A DNA stretch of 64,000 bases from Streptomyces sp. F63 (GTDB lineage: Bacteria; Actinomycetota; Actinomycetes; Streptomycetales; Streptomycetaceae), in contig NZ_JAGPXX010000023.1 of the NCBI RefSeq assembly GCF_018070345.1, positions 35,234 to 99,233 on the forward strand, in the 5' to 3' direction. Below the pieces are notes generated by a model. The model saw nothing but the letters and a program-made list of their open reading frames with translations. It was not told the origin of the DNA and ran no database searches. Both the position numbers and the translations under genes were made by a program. Below are positions 1 to 7,890 of this stretch, in pieces. Within the stretch, counting starts at the first letter, position 1; every line of letters begins with the position of its first letter.

Positions 1-460
1 TCTGCAGCGGGATGCTGCGGGCGCTCATGGCGGAGCCGACGTTGACGACCACGCCCCGGTCGCGGGGGCACATCCGGCGGAGCGCGGCCCGGGTGCCGTT
101 GACCTGGCCGTGGTACGTCACATCGGTGACCCGCCGGAACTCCTCGTCGGAGACGTCGAGGAAGCGGGCGAGGAAGCCGCTGAAGGCCGCGTTGACCCAG
201 ATGGCGACGGGCCCGAGCTCGCGCTCCACCCGGTCGGCTGCCTCCTCCAGGGCCCCGGCGTCGGCCACGTCCACCGGTACGGCGAGCGCTCTGCGGCCCG
301 CCGCGCGGATGTCGCCGGCGGCTCCCTCCAGACCGGCCCGGCCCCGGGCCAGGACGGCCACGTCGTAGCCGTCGGCGGCCAGCCGGCGGACCGTGGCCCG
401 GCCGACTCCGGCGGTGCCACCGGTGACGACGGCCACCGGGCGGCGGGTGTTCTCTGCCAC
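1..460 (-). CDS. Short-chain dehydrogenase/reductase, 3' end beyond window
   Basis: The reverse strand from a GTG at 460 reads VAENTRRPVAVVTGG, with the Rossmann cofactor motif TGGTAGVGRA near residues 14-23. Further on are an NAA-type motif (VNAAFSG, near residue 90) and a VNVGSAMSAR strand where the catalytic serine of SDR enzymes sits. The catalytic YxxxK lies beyond the window edge, so only about 153 residues are visible. A Shine-Dalgarno AAAGGAGCA precedes the GTG. It lies 42 bases downstream of the cytochrome b gene on the same strand and may be co-transcribed. The substrate cannot be told; membership of the SDR superfamily is clear. Confidence 0.85.
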   Translation of the reverse strand, partial: MAENTRRPVAVVTGGTAGVGRATVRRLAADGYDVAVLARGRAGLEGAAGDIRAAGRRALAVPVDVADAGALEEAADRVERELGPVAIWVNAAFSGFLARFLDVSDEEFRRVTDVTYHGQVNGTRAALRRMCPRDRGVVVNVGSAMSARSIPLQ

Positions 461-502
461 GGGTTGCTCCTTTTCCTTGCGGCGCGTCGTGTGCACGTCG
501 TG

Positions 503-2077
503 TCAGCGGGCCCGGTCGCGGTGGAACCAGCGGCTCAGGGCCACCCGCAGCCGGGCGCGGCGGGTGGGGAGGCCGCCGTCCCCGGGCGGCGCCAGGCGCA
601 GCGGCCGGGGAGTCCGCTGACGGTTCATCAGCAGGGTGTAGCGCTGCTCCCGGGAGACGGGTTCCGCACCCTCGGTGAGACCGCCCTCCACGGTCTGCCG
701 CACCTCGCCGGTCTCCTCGCCCTCCTCCAGCAGCTTGGCGTCGTGGTCCTGCAGCCCCAGGCAGATCCGCTTGGTCAGCACGAAGACGAGGACCGGAAGC
801 AGCACGAGGGCGAAGCGGAAGATCCACGTGAGCCAGGTGAGGGGGATCTCCAGGGTCAGGGAGATGACGTCGTTGCCGCCCGCCATCAGCAGGACGGCGT
901 AGAAGGCGATCCCGGCGGCGCCGAGACCGGTGCGTGTGGGCCGGTCGCGGGGGCGGTCGCAGAGATGGTGCTCGGCGGAGTCGCCGGTCACCCACTTCTC
1001 CAGGAACGGATAGAGGTACAGGCCCAGGAAGAGCAGCGCGGGCAGGATCGCGGTGGGCACCAGGACGTTCCACATGAACGTATGGCCCCACAGCGTCGTC
1101 TCGAACGGCGGCATCAGCCGCAGGGCACCCTCCAGGAAGCCGATGTACCAGTCCGGCTGGGAGGCCATGCTGACCTGGTCCGGCCGGTACGGGCCGTAGT
1201 TCCACACCGGGTTGATCTGCGCCAGGCCGCCCAGGAGCGTCAGGATGCCGAAGACCGTCAGCGCGAGCCCGCTGGAGGTGGTGGCGAACTGGGGGAAGGA
1301 CGGCTTGCCGACGACGTTCCGGTTGGTCTTCCCCGGCCCGCCCCACTGGGTGTGCTTCAGATACACCACCAGGCTCAGATGGACCACGACCAGGACGATG
1401 AGCAGGGCGGGGATGAACAGGACGTGCCCGATGAAGAGCCTGGGGATGATCTCCGTCCCGGGGTACTCGCCGCCGAAGAGGAACAAGCTGAGGTACGTGC
1501 CGGCCACCGGGATCGACAGCAGCAGGCTCTGCACCACCCTCAGCCCGGTGCCCGACAGGAGGTCGTCGGGCAGCGAGTAGCCGGCGAAGCCCTCGACGAC
1601 CGACAGCAGGAACAGGGTCACGCCGATGACCCAGTTGACCTCCCGGGGCTTGCGGAAGGCACCGGTGAAGAAGATCCGCAGCATGTGCAGGCCGATGGCC
1701 GCCACGAAGACCAGCGCCGCCCAGTGGTGGATCTGCCGGATCAGCAGGCCGCCGCGGATGTCGAAGCTGATGTCGAGGGTGGAGGCGTAGGCCCCGGACA
1801 TCAGGACGCCCTGCAGCGGCTCGTAGGACCCGGTGTAGTGGACCTCCGTCATCTCCGGGTCGAAGAAGAGGGTCAGATACGACCCGGTCAGCACCAGCAG
1901 CGCCAGGCTGTAGAGCGCGAGCTCGCCGAGGAAGTAGGACCAGTGCTCCGGGAAGGCCTTGCGCAGCAGCGATCCCCCCTCCGCGAGGGGCAGACGGCTG
2001 TCGAGCGCGGTGAAGCCGCTCTCGGCGGCGGCCCCGGCCCTGGCCCGGAGCCCGGCCTTCTTCCGCGGAAAGAGCAT
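503..2077 (-). CDS. qcrB: Cytochrome b subunit of a bc-type menaquinol:cytochrome c oxidoreductase
   Basis: The product is a 524-residue polytopic membrane protein. The two haem-b ligand pairs are visible: HHW...GLHMLR in one helix and GHVLF...VVHLSL in a later helix. The Qo-site motif reads PDWY (SQPDWYIGFLEG) in place of the mitochondrial PEWY. The N-terminal and C-terminal cytochrome b domains are both present, and a charged cytosolic tail rich in Glu and Arg ends the protein. The start ATG follows GGAGAGGACACGG. It is the third gene of a minus-strand unit after the oxidase genes. The Rieske (qcrA) and cytochrome c (qcrC) genes that normally flank qcrB are absent, so this looks like a second, dispersed copy rather than the main bcc operon. 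Confidence 0.88.
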   Translation of the reverse strand: MLFPRKKAGLRARAGAAAESGFTALDSRLPLAEGGSLLRKAFPEHWSYFLGELALYSLALLVLTGSYLTLFFDPEMTEVHYTGSYEPLQGVLMSGAYASTLDISFDIRGGLLIRQIHHWAALVFVAAIGLHMLRIFFTGAFRKPREVNWVIGVTLFLLSVVEGFAGYSLPDDLLSGTGLRVVQSLLLSIPVAGTYLSLFLFGGEYPGTEIIPRLFIGHVLFIPALLIVLVVVHLSLVVYLKHTQWGGPGKTNRNVVGKPSFPQFATTSSGLALTVFGILTLLGGLAQINPVWNYGPYRPDQVSMASQPDWYIGFLEGALRLMPPFETTLWGHTFMWNVLVPTAILPALLFLGLYLYPFLEKWVTGDSAEHHLCDRPRDRPTRTGLGAAGIAFYAVLLMAGGNDVISLTLEIPLTWLTWIFRFALVLLPVLVFVLTKRICLGLQDHDAKLLEEGEETGEVRQTVEGGLTEGAEPVSREQRYTLLMNRQRTPRPLRLAPPGDGGLPTRRARLRVALSRWFHRDRAR

Positions 2078-2131
2078 CCGTGTCCTCTCCTCTTCCTGTC
2101 CTCTGCCGTTCTCTGCCGTGGCGGTGCCGGT

Positions 2132-2518
2132 TCAGCGGTCGTTGTGCTGGAAGACGAATCCGGCGATGCCGGGGATCAGGACCCCCACCCCCACGAGGAA
2201 GAGCCACAGGCCGTAGACGACTCCCACACCCAGGAGGGCGGTGCCGGCGGCGGTCAGCACCGGGTAGTAGCTGCGCGGGGAGAAGAACGCCAGGGGGCCG
2301 GCGGACTCGTGGACCGCCGCGTGCCCGCGGTCCTGCGGACGTGCGCCGCGCTGCGCGTACTGGATCCAGAGGAAGAGCGAGACCAAGGCGGACATCACGA
2401 AGGAGAGCAGCAGGACCGCCGTGCCGGCCGGCTCCACGGACCCCCAGACGGCGTAGAGCACGGTGAGGACGGCGAAGAAGCCGGCCACACCGGTGAAGAC
2501 CAGGGCCTCCGCCTTCAT
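2132..2518 (-). CDS. ctaF: Cytochrome c oxidase subunit IV (actinobacterial CtaF type)
   Basis: This 128-residue protein begins MKAEALVFTGVAGFFAVLT and has four hydrophobic segments with a short polar loop near residues 60-80. This is the size and layout of the small actinobacterial subunit IV that packs against CtaC/CtaD in the aa3 oxidase. Its ATG overlaps the stop of the upstream subunit I gene (TGATG), and the ribosome-binding site AAAAGGAGGA lies inside that gene, so translation is probably coupled. The cytochrome b gene follows 54 bases downstream. The identification rests on position and topology more than on catalytic motifs, because the subunit has none. Confidence 0.8.
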   Translation of the reverse strand: MKAEALVFTGVAGFFAVLTVLYAVWGSVEPAGTAVLLLSFVMSALVSLFLWIQYAQRGARPQDRGHAAVHESAGPLAFFSPRSYYPVLTAAGTALLGVGVVYGLWLFLVGVGVLIPGIAGFVFQHNDR

Positions 2519-4260
2519 CACCGGTCCTCCTTTTCCGGTCGTTCCGCCGGGTGTCCGGCGGAGGCGGTGGGCGGACGGTGGCCCACCCCCGACGTCTGCG
2601 GATGGTGCAGGTCGAAGGCGGGGGACTCGGACCGGATCCGGGGCAGGGCGTGGAAGTTGTGCCGGGGCGGCGGGCAGCTCGTCGCCCACTCCAGGGAGCG
2701 CCCCCAGCCCCAGGGGTCGTCCGTGGTGACCTTCTCGCCGTACTGGGTGGTCTTCCAGACGTTGTAGAGGAACGGCAGCGTGGACAGGCCGAGGAGGAAG
2801 GAGCTGAGCGAGGAGACCGTGTTGAGGGCGGTGAAGCCGTCCGCCGGGAGGTAGTCGGCGTAGCGGCGCGGCATGCCCTGCTCCCCCAGCCAGTGGTGGA
2901 CGAGGAAGGTGCCGTGGAACCCCGTGAAGAGCGTCCAGAAGTGGATCTTGCCGAGCCGCTCGTCGAGCATCCGGCCGGTCATCTTCGGCCACCAGAAGTA
3001 GAAGCCGGCGAAGGTGGCGAAGACGATGGTGCCGAAGAGGACGTAGTGCAGATGGGCGACGATGAAGTAGGTGTCGGTGAGGTGGAAGTCCAGCGGCGGT
3101 GAGGCGATGAGCACCCCGGTGAGGCCGCCCAGCAGGAAGCTCACCAGAAAGCCGAGCGACCACAGCATGGGGGTCTCGAAGGAGAGCGAGCCCTGCCACA
3201 TGGTGCCGATCCAGTTGAAGAACTTCACGCCCGTCGGCACGGCGATGAGGAAGGACATCAGCGAGAAGAACGGCAGCAGCACCCCGCCGGTGGCGAACAT
3301 GTGATGGGCCCACACGGTCGCGGACAGGCCGGTGATGGCCATGGTGGCGCCGATGAGCCCGAGGTAGCCGAAGACCGGCTTCCGGCTGAAGACCGGAATG
3401 ATCTCGGTGACCACCCCGAAGAACGGCAGCGCCACGATGTAGACCTCGGGATGGCCGAAGAACCAGAACAGGTGCTGCCACAGCAGGGCCCCGCCGTTGG
3501 CCGGATCGTAGATGTGCGCCCCGAACATGCGGTCCGCGGCGAGCCCGAAGAGCGCGGCGGTCAGCACGGGAAAGGCCAGCAGCACCAGGATCGAGGTGAA
3601 CAGGACATTCCAGGTGAAGAGCGGCATCCGGAACAGCGTCATGCCCGGGGCGCGGAGCGTGATGATCGTGGTGATGAAGTTGACGGCGCCGAGGATGGTG
3701 CTGAGACCGGCCACGATCAGCCCCATCACCCACAGGTCACCGCCCGCTCCCGGCGAGTACGCCGCCCGGCTGAGCGGGGTGTAGGAGAACCAGCCGAAGG
3801 GCGCCGCGCCCTCGGAGGTGAGGAACCCGGCGACCACGGTCAGCCCGCCGAAGAGGAACACCCAGTAGGTGAAGGCGTTGAGCCGGGGGAAGGCCACGTC
3901 CGGGGCGCCGATCTGGAGCGGCATGATCGCATTGGCGAAACCGGCGAAGGTCGGCGTCGCGAAGAGCAGCATCATGATCGTGCCGTGGATCGTGAAGAGC
4001 TGGTTGTACTGAAACGGCGTCATCAACTGCATGCCGGGCCGCATCAGCTCCGCCCGCATCAGCATCGCCATCAGGCCGGCCGCCAGGAAGAAACCGAACG
4101 AGGTCACCAGGTACAGGTTCCCGATCACCTTGTGGTCGGTGGTGGTCAGCCAGCCGAGCACCCGCCGGCCCGTGCTCACCCGCCGCTGCGCCGACGGCGC
4201 CGGGTCCTCGTCCTCCTCTTCCGGGCGCCCCTCCTGCCGCACACCCCGCCTGGCCTCCAC
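2518..4260 (-). CDS. ctaD: Cytochrome c oxidase subunit I (haem-copper terminal oxidase)
   Basis: The catalytic subunit of an aa3-type oxidase reduces oxygen at the haem a3-CuB centre. The 580-residue product shows the family landmarks: TIHGTIMM (low-spin haem ligand), WFFGHPEVYI (CuB His and cross-linked Tyr), the VWAHHMFATG His pair, and FIVAHLHYVLFG for the last haem ligands. I chose the GTG at 4260 because AGGGAGGAAAC precedes it at good spacing; the open frame continues upstream but without homology. The first 35 residues are charged and proline-rich. CtaC and CtaE (subunits II and III) are not in the window, so the protein must use subunits encoded elsewhere or be an alternative copy. 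Confidence 0.9.
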   Translation of the reverse strand: MEARRGVRQEGRPEEEDEDPAPSAQRRVSTGRRVLGWLTTTDHKVIGNLYLVTSFGFFLAAGLMAMLMRAELMRPGMQLMTPFQYNQLFTIHGTIMMLLFATPTFAGFANAIMPLQIGAPDVAFPRLNAFTYWVFLFGGLTVVAGFLTSEGAAPFGWFSYTPLSRAAYSPGAGGDLWVMGLIVAGLSTILGAVNFITTIITLRAPGMTLFRMPLFTWNVLFTSILVLLAFPVLTAALFGLAADRMFGAHIYDPANGGALLWQHLFWFFGHPEVYIVALPFFGVVTEIIPVFSRKPVFGYLGLIGATMAITGLSATVWAHHMFATGGVLLPFFSLMSFLIAVPTGVKFFNWIGTMWQGSLSFETPMLWSLGFLVSFLLGGLTGVLIASPPLDFHLTDTYFIVAHLHYVLFGTIVFATFAGFYFWWPKMTGRMLDERLGKIHFWTLFTGFHGTFLVHHWLGEQGMPRRYADYLPADGFTALNTVSSLSSFLLGLSTLPFLYNVWKTTQYGEKVTTDDPWGWGRSLEWATSCPPPRHNFHALPRIRSESPAFDLHHPQTSGVGHRPPTASAGHPAERPEKEDR

Positions 4261-4442
4261 CCGTTTCCTCCCTGCTTCTTCCCGCCGCCGTGGTCCTCCG
4301 GTGCCCGGAGCGGAGTCATGTATGCCCGGTCGTGCCGGGGAAATACGGCCGCGCCGTCCACACCCCCCGAGATGGCCGGTACGCCCGGCCCGCCGCCGGG
4401 GCCGGCTCTGCGGGCGGCGGAACCGGCCGCCCCCGTCCGGCT

Positions 4443-4466
4443 GTTTCACGGCGCGTCCCCGGGTAC
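4443..4466 (+). promoter_or_regulatory. SigB-type stress promoter candidate
   Basis: GTTT, then exactly 14 bases, then GGGTAC matches the Streptomyces SigB-group consensus GnnT-N14-16-GGGTAC/T. The -10 element lies 45 bases before the ATG at 4512, a normal leader length. The match is seen; use by a stress sigma factor is inferred. Confidence 0.6.
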
Positions 4467-4511
4467 CCGGTCCGGGTGTCACCTTCCCGATCGGCGCAAG
4501 GAGGCTTTCGC

Positions 4512-5015
4512 ATGGTGCGCAAGAAGGTCGAGGGCGACGAGGAACAGCGGCGGGCCGCCGGCCGCGCGGCACACCGGGCGGGGGAGACCCCCAGCGCCCG
4601 GGGCGCGACGACCGGGGCCTCCAAACAGCGGACCCACCTCACGGACCGGTCCACCCGTACGCACGAGGAGCGGCTGGGGACCCCGCACCACGGCAAGCAG
4701 CGGTGGCAGGGCGAACAGGACCGCGCCGCCGGTGCGCCGCCCGGACCGGAGAAGACCGAGTCGGCCTTCGCGGGACGGGGCAGGCCGCCGTACACCGACG
4801 ACCACGAGGTGCTCTTCCGCGCGCTGGTGGAGGCGGAGGAGACCCACGGCGGCGGGGTCGCGCTCGACGAGGTCGCGCGGACCGCCCGGATGTCCCACGA
4901 GAAGGCCCTGGTGCTGATGCACGATTTGGTCACCACCCACCGGCTCGCCCGCCAGGTCCCCGACACCGGCCGGACCGACCTGGGCCCGCTGTACGAGGTG
5001 AGGCCCGGCGGCTGA
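4512..5015 (+). CDS. Hypothetical protein with winged-helix-like C-terminus, probable stress gene
   Basis: This 167-residue protein has a strong ribosome-binding site (AAGGAGG, 7 bases before the ATG). The first 90 residues are very charged and low in hydrophobics, and look disordered. Residues 95-160 form a compact region (DDHEVLFRALVEAEE, then VARTARMSHEKALVLMHDLV) whose helix pattern resembles a winged-helix DNA-binding unit ending in a beta strand (LGPLYEVRPGG). A SigB-type promoter lies directly upstream and a large double hairpin directly downstream, so it is likely monocistronic. No function is assigned; a DNA-associated stress protein is only a guess from the fold pattern and promoter. 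Confidence 0.75.
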   Translation: MVRKKVEGDEEQRRAAGRAAHRAGETPSARGATTGASKQRTHLTDRSTRTHEERLGTPHHGKQRWQGEQDRAAGAPPGPEKTESAFAGRGRPPYTDDHEVLFRALVEAEETHGGGVALDEVARTARMSHEKALVLMHDLVTTHRLARQVPDTGRTDLGPLYEVRPGG

Positions 5016-5029
5016 GCCGACGCCCCGCC

Positions 5030-5061
5030 CCGCCCGGTCCCACCGGCCCGGGACGGGGCGG
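5030..5061. terminator. Hairpin between convergent genes
   Basis: CCGCCC-g-GTCCC pairs with GGGAC-g-GGGCGG around an 8-base loop, giving eleven pairs with one G-G mismatch. It starts 15 bases after the stop at 5015. No U-tract follows, as is usual in Streptomyces. Confidence 0.55.
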
Positions 5062-5065
5062 AGAA

Positions 5066-5110
5066 CCGCCGTCCGCGCGCCGGTGCGCCGCACCGGGGCA
5101 CGGACGGCGG
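5066..5110. terminator. Large two-tier hairpin, probable bidirectional terminator
   Basis: The outer stem CCGCCGTCCG / CGGACGGCGG (10 pairs) encloses the inner stem CCGGTGC / GCACCGG (7 pairs, loop gcc), with a small 4 x 4 internal loop between them. It lies between the convergent genes ending at 5015 and 5192. Confidence 0.65.
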
Positions 5111-5191
5111 TGCCGTACGGACGGACCCGCGCACGGTACCGGCCGCGGCGCGGAGCTCGGCCCTCCGGCGGCCGCTCGCCGCGCGCCGTGG

Positions 5192-5716
5192 TCAGGCGGC
5201 TTCGGCCAGCCCGTCCCGGAGGCGCGCCAGCAGCGGGCCCCGGTGCAGGGCGGCGACCGGTTCCAGCAGGTCCGGATGGCGCATCAGCGGGGCGGCGCGC
5301 CGGTCGCCGTCGTCGGGCTCGGTGAGCCTCCGGAAGCGGTACGGAAGGCCGGACAGCTGCTCGCCCTCCGCCGCCGCGGCCACCGCTGCGCCGGCCAGTT
5401 CCGGGTCCGTCAGCAGGCACGCGGCCCAGCTCGCGAGCACTTCGTCGACCCAGGTGCGCCAGGCGTGGTCCGCCGGATCCGGCTCCGCGGCGTCCGCACC
5501 GGTGACGCGGTCCAGACGGCCGGAGCCGCCGGGGCCCGTGAGGACGAGCAGCCCGGCGTCGAGCTCGGTCGGGTAGCGCAGCATGGCGGCCACGGAAACG
5601 GCCTGGCGGGCCTGGATCTCGGCGTACGCGGCGTTGAGCGCGCCGCCCGCCGCGGGATAGGAGCGGGTGAGCCACCGCGTGGTGGCCGCTATGACGGAGG
5701 AGAGTCCGGCGGGCAT
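5192..5716 (-). CDS. Hypothetical protein
   Basis: The product has 174 residues, is rich in Ala and Leu, and is mostly helical. It begins MPAGLSSVIAATTRWLTRSY and has no membrane segment, signal peptide or recognised catalytic motif. Conserved-looking features are two acidic stretches near the middle and a helix-rich C-terminal third with many Arg/Leu. GC usage at third positions supports coding on this strand. No good Shine-Dalgarno precedes the ATG at 5716, so the true start may differ. It converges on the gene ending at 5015. I do not recognise the family. Confidence 0.6.
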   Translation of the reverse strand: MPAGLSSVIAATTRWLTRSYPAAGGALNAAYAEIQARQAVSVAAMLRYPTELDAGLLVLTGPGGSGRLDRVTGADAAEPDPADHAWRTWVDEVLASWAACLLTDPELAGAAVAAAAEGEQLSGLPYRFRRLTEPDDGDRRAAPLMRHPDLLEPVAALHRGPLLARLRDGLAEAA

Positions 5717-6164
5717 GGGGCATCCGCGCTTTCGGTCCGCGGGGCACAGGACACCGGGGCGTACGGGGTGGCTCCGCCGCGCGGGCGGGGCCCGGACGCC
5801 GCCGGGACCTCAGGGTATCCGGCACCCCGGCCGGTCCGGCATGACGCCCGTCACTCCAGCGCCCCGTGCGGCCTCCGGCCGGGCCGTGGCCGTGGGGCGG
5901 CGGGGGTGGACGGGCCGGGGCCCGACCGGGCGCGAGCGGACCGGGGAGGAGAACGGACGAGACCGGACCGGAGCGGGTACGGACCGGGCCGGGCAGGGAG
6001 GCGTTGTCCCGGGGCAATCCCGGGGCGGGCCCCGGGAGGGCGGCCGGCCGGGGCCGGGGCGCGAAGGGGCGCATACCGGCATGCGGTGCGGGTACCCCGC
6101 GCACGGGTGGCGCAGGGCCACCGTCCCGGCGGCCCGGAACCCCGGAACAGCAGGAGGTGGGCCG
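5717..6164. other. Intergenic region carrying the promoter of the following operon
   Basis: The 448 bases lie between divergent genes. The only signal I can support is the SigB-like promoter at 6071-6095 and a Shine-Dalgarno (AGGAGGTGG) before 6165. The open frames crossing it are low-complexity Arg/Gly/Pro translations and look non-coding. Confidence 0.5.
6071..6095 (+). promoter_or_regulatory. SigB-type stress promoter candidate
   Basis: GCAT, 15 bases and GGGTAC fit GnnT-N14-16-GGGTAC/T. The -10 ends 69 bases before the ATG at 6165. It is the second such match within 1.7 kb; other GGGTAC words found in intergenic DNA lack the -35 half. Confidence 0.55.
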
Positions 6165-6842
6165 ATGGTCTTCGACACCGTTCTCATCGACGCCGGCGAG
6201 GCGGATCTCCGAGGCGATCTCGTCTCCCCCGAACCGACCCACGGGGTCGTGGCGTTCGCGCACGGCAGCGGCAGCTCGCGGCACAGCCCGCGCAACCAGG
6301 AGGTGGCGCGGGTCCTCCAGGAGGCGGGGCTGACCACTCTCCTCTTCGACCTCCTCACCGAGGAGGAGGGCCGGGTCGACGCGATGACCGCCGAACTCCG
6401 CTTCGACATCCCGCTGCTGGGCCGGCGGCTGGTCGCCGCGGTCGACTGGCTGGGGCGGCACCCGGCCACGGCCGGGCTTCCCGTCGGCCTCTTCGGCGCC
6501 AGCACCGGCGCCGCCGCGGCGCTGATCGCGGCGGCGGAGCGGCCGGACCGGGTGCGGGCCGTCGTCTCGCGCGGCGGGCGCCCCGATCTCGCGGGCCCCG
6601 CGCTGCCCCGGGTCCAGGCGCCCGTCCTGCTGATCGTCGGCGGCGAGGACCACGAGGTGCTGCGCATGAACCGGGACGCCGCCGAGCGGCTCGGCGGCAC
6701 CGCCACCGTGCACGTCGTCCCGGGCGCCACCCACCTCTTCGAGGAACCGGGGACGCTGGAGCAGGCCGCCGCGGCCGCGCAGGGCTGGTTCGTCCGCACG
6801 GTGGCCGGCAAGCGGCCGACGACGGCGGGAGCCGGCCCGTGA
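6165..6842 (+). CDS. Dienelactone-hydrolase-like alpha/beta hydrolase
   Basis: This 225-residue cytosolic enzyme is of the alpha/beta-hydrolase fold. The nucleophile elbow GASTG places the catalytic Ser at 113. The acid is probably Asp162 (GGEDHE) and the base His190 (GATHLFEE), in the order and spacing of dienelactone hydrolases. HGSGSSRHS near residues 35-43 is the oxyanion-hole loop. The start is supported by AGGAGGTGG at ideal spacing. A phosphoribosyltransferase gene follows 79 bases downstream on the same strand, and the two occur together in other actinobacteria, so I expect co-expression from the SigB-like promoter. The physiological substrate is unknown. Confidence 0.85.
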   Translation: MVFDTVLIDAGEADLRGDLVSPEPTHGVVAFAHGSGSSRHSPRNQEVARVLQEAGLTTLLFDLLTEEEGRVDAMTAELRFDIPLLGRRLVAAVDWLGRHPATAGLPVGLFGASTGAAAALIAAAERPDRVRAVVSRGGRPDLAGPALPRVQAPVLLIVGGEDHEVLRMNRDAAERLGGTATVHVVPGATHLFEEPGTLEQAAAAAQGWFVRTVAGKRPTTAGAGP

Positions 6843-6921
6843 CGGCCACCGGCTCCTCCCACGCCGGAGACGCCCGCGCCGCGGCCACGGCCGGCGCCCG
6901 GGAACCGGAAGGAAAGCGATC

Positions 6922-7575
6922 ATGAACTATCACGACCGCAGGTCGGCCGGGCGCGAACTGGCCACGGAACTCACGGAGCGCGGGCGCGCGGGACGGCTGG
7001 CGAAGCCGGTGGTCCTCGCCCTGCCGCGGGGCGGGCTGCCCGTCGCCGCCGAGGTTGCCCGGGAACTCCGCGCCCCCCTGGACATCGTCGTCGTGCGCAA
7101 GATCGGCGCCCCGTTCAACCCCGAGTTCGCCGTCGGGGCCGTCGCGGGGGAGGACGAGCCCTGGTACGACGCGCAGACGCTGGAGATGCTCGACCTGACC
7201 CCCGAGCGGCTGGCCCCCCGCGTGGAGGAGGAACGCCGGGAGATCCGGCGCCGCGAGCACCTCTACCGCGAGGGCCGCCCGCCGGTGGACCTGGCCGGCC
7301 GCACGGCGGTCGTCGTCGACGACGGGCTCGCCACCGGCAGCACCGCACGGGTCGCGCTGCGCGCCGTACGCCGCCGCAACCCGGCCCGGCTGGTCCTCGC
7401 CGTCCCGGTCGGCTCGCCCCAGGCGGTCGCCGCGCTGAGCCCGGAGGCGGACGACGTGGTGTGCATGTGGCAGCCCCCGTACTTCCAGGCCGTCGGGCAG
7501 TTCTACGACGACTTCGCGCAGACCCGCGACGACGAGGTGGTGGCCATCCTGCGGGAGTCGCTGACCACCCGCTGA
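6922..7575 (+). CDS. Phosphoribosyltransferase family protein
   Basis: The product has 217 residues. The PRPP-binding loop is visible as VVVDDGLATGSTA near residues 128-140, with the PPi-loop region VVRKIGAP near residue 57. This group of stand-alone PRTase-fold proteins (often called erythromycin-esterase- or hydrolase-linked PRTases) is not a classical purine or pyrimidine salvage enzyme, and its nucleobase is unknown. A GGAAGGAAAG ribosome-binding site precedes the ATG. It is probably the second gene of the stress operon that starts at 6165 and it ends in a clear hairpin terminator. Confidence 0.87.
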   Translation: MNYHDRRSAGRELATELTERGRAGRLAKPVVLALPRGGLPVAAEVARELRAPLDIVVVRKIGAPFNPEFAVGAVAGEDEPWYDAQTLEMLDLTPERLAPRVEEERREIRRREHLYREGRPPVDLAGRTAVVVDDGLATGSTARVALRAVRRRNPARLVLAVPVGSPQAVAALSPEADDVVCMWQPPYFQAVGQFYDDFAQTRDDEVVAILRESLTTR

Positions 7576-7613
7576 CGCCTCCGGCCGCACGGCGGTCCGG
7601 CCCGGTCGTGCGG

Positions 7614-7643
7614 GGCCTCCCGGGCGCTCACACCCGGGAGGCC
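7614..7643. terminator. Perfect hairpin terminator between convergent genes
   Basis: GGCCTCCCGGG and CCCGGGAGGCC form an 11-pair perfect stem with an 8-base loop. It sits 39 bases after the stop at 7575 and can also serve the convergent gene ending at 7891. Confidence 0.8.
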
Positions 7644-7890
7644 GCGTCTTCCGGCCCCGGGGGGCCCTCCGCATCCGTTCGCGAGCCCGCACGGCACGAA
7701 CCGGCTCGCGGGGCGGGGTACGGCTCATGCGGCGCCGACCGGGCGGACGCCGCCGTGCCGCTCCCGGTGCGGGGCCCCGCCAACGGCCCCGCACCGCACC
7801 CCTGTGGTGGACGTCACCCCGGACGCGGAAGCCGGCCGCGCGGGAGAGCGGAAACCGGTGCGACCGGCCGAGCCGGCAAGCCGGCCCCGT

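Noticed and set aside
110..2767. Long plus-strand open frame (885 codons) opposite the respiratory genes
   Set aside because: It is the antisense shadow of cytochrome b, CtaF and CtaD. Its composition (Gln, Gly, Asp, Arg, no hydrophobic core) is typical of high-GC shadow frames, while the minus strand has clear families.
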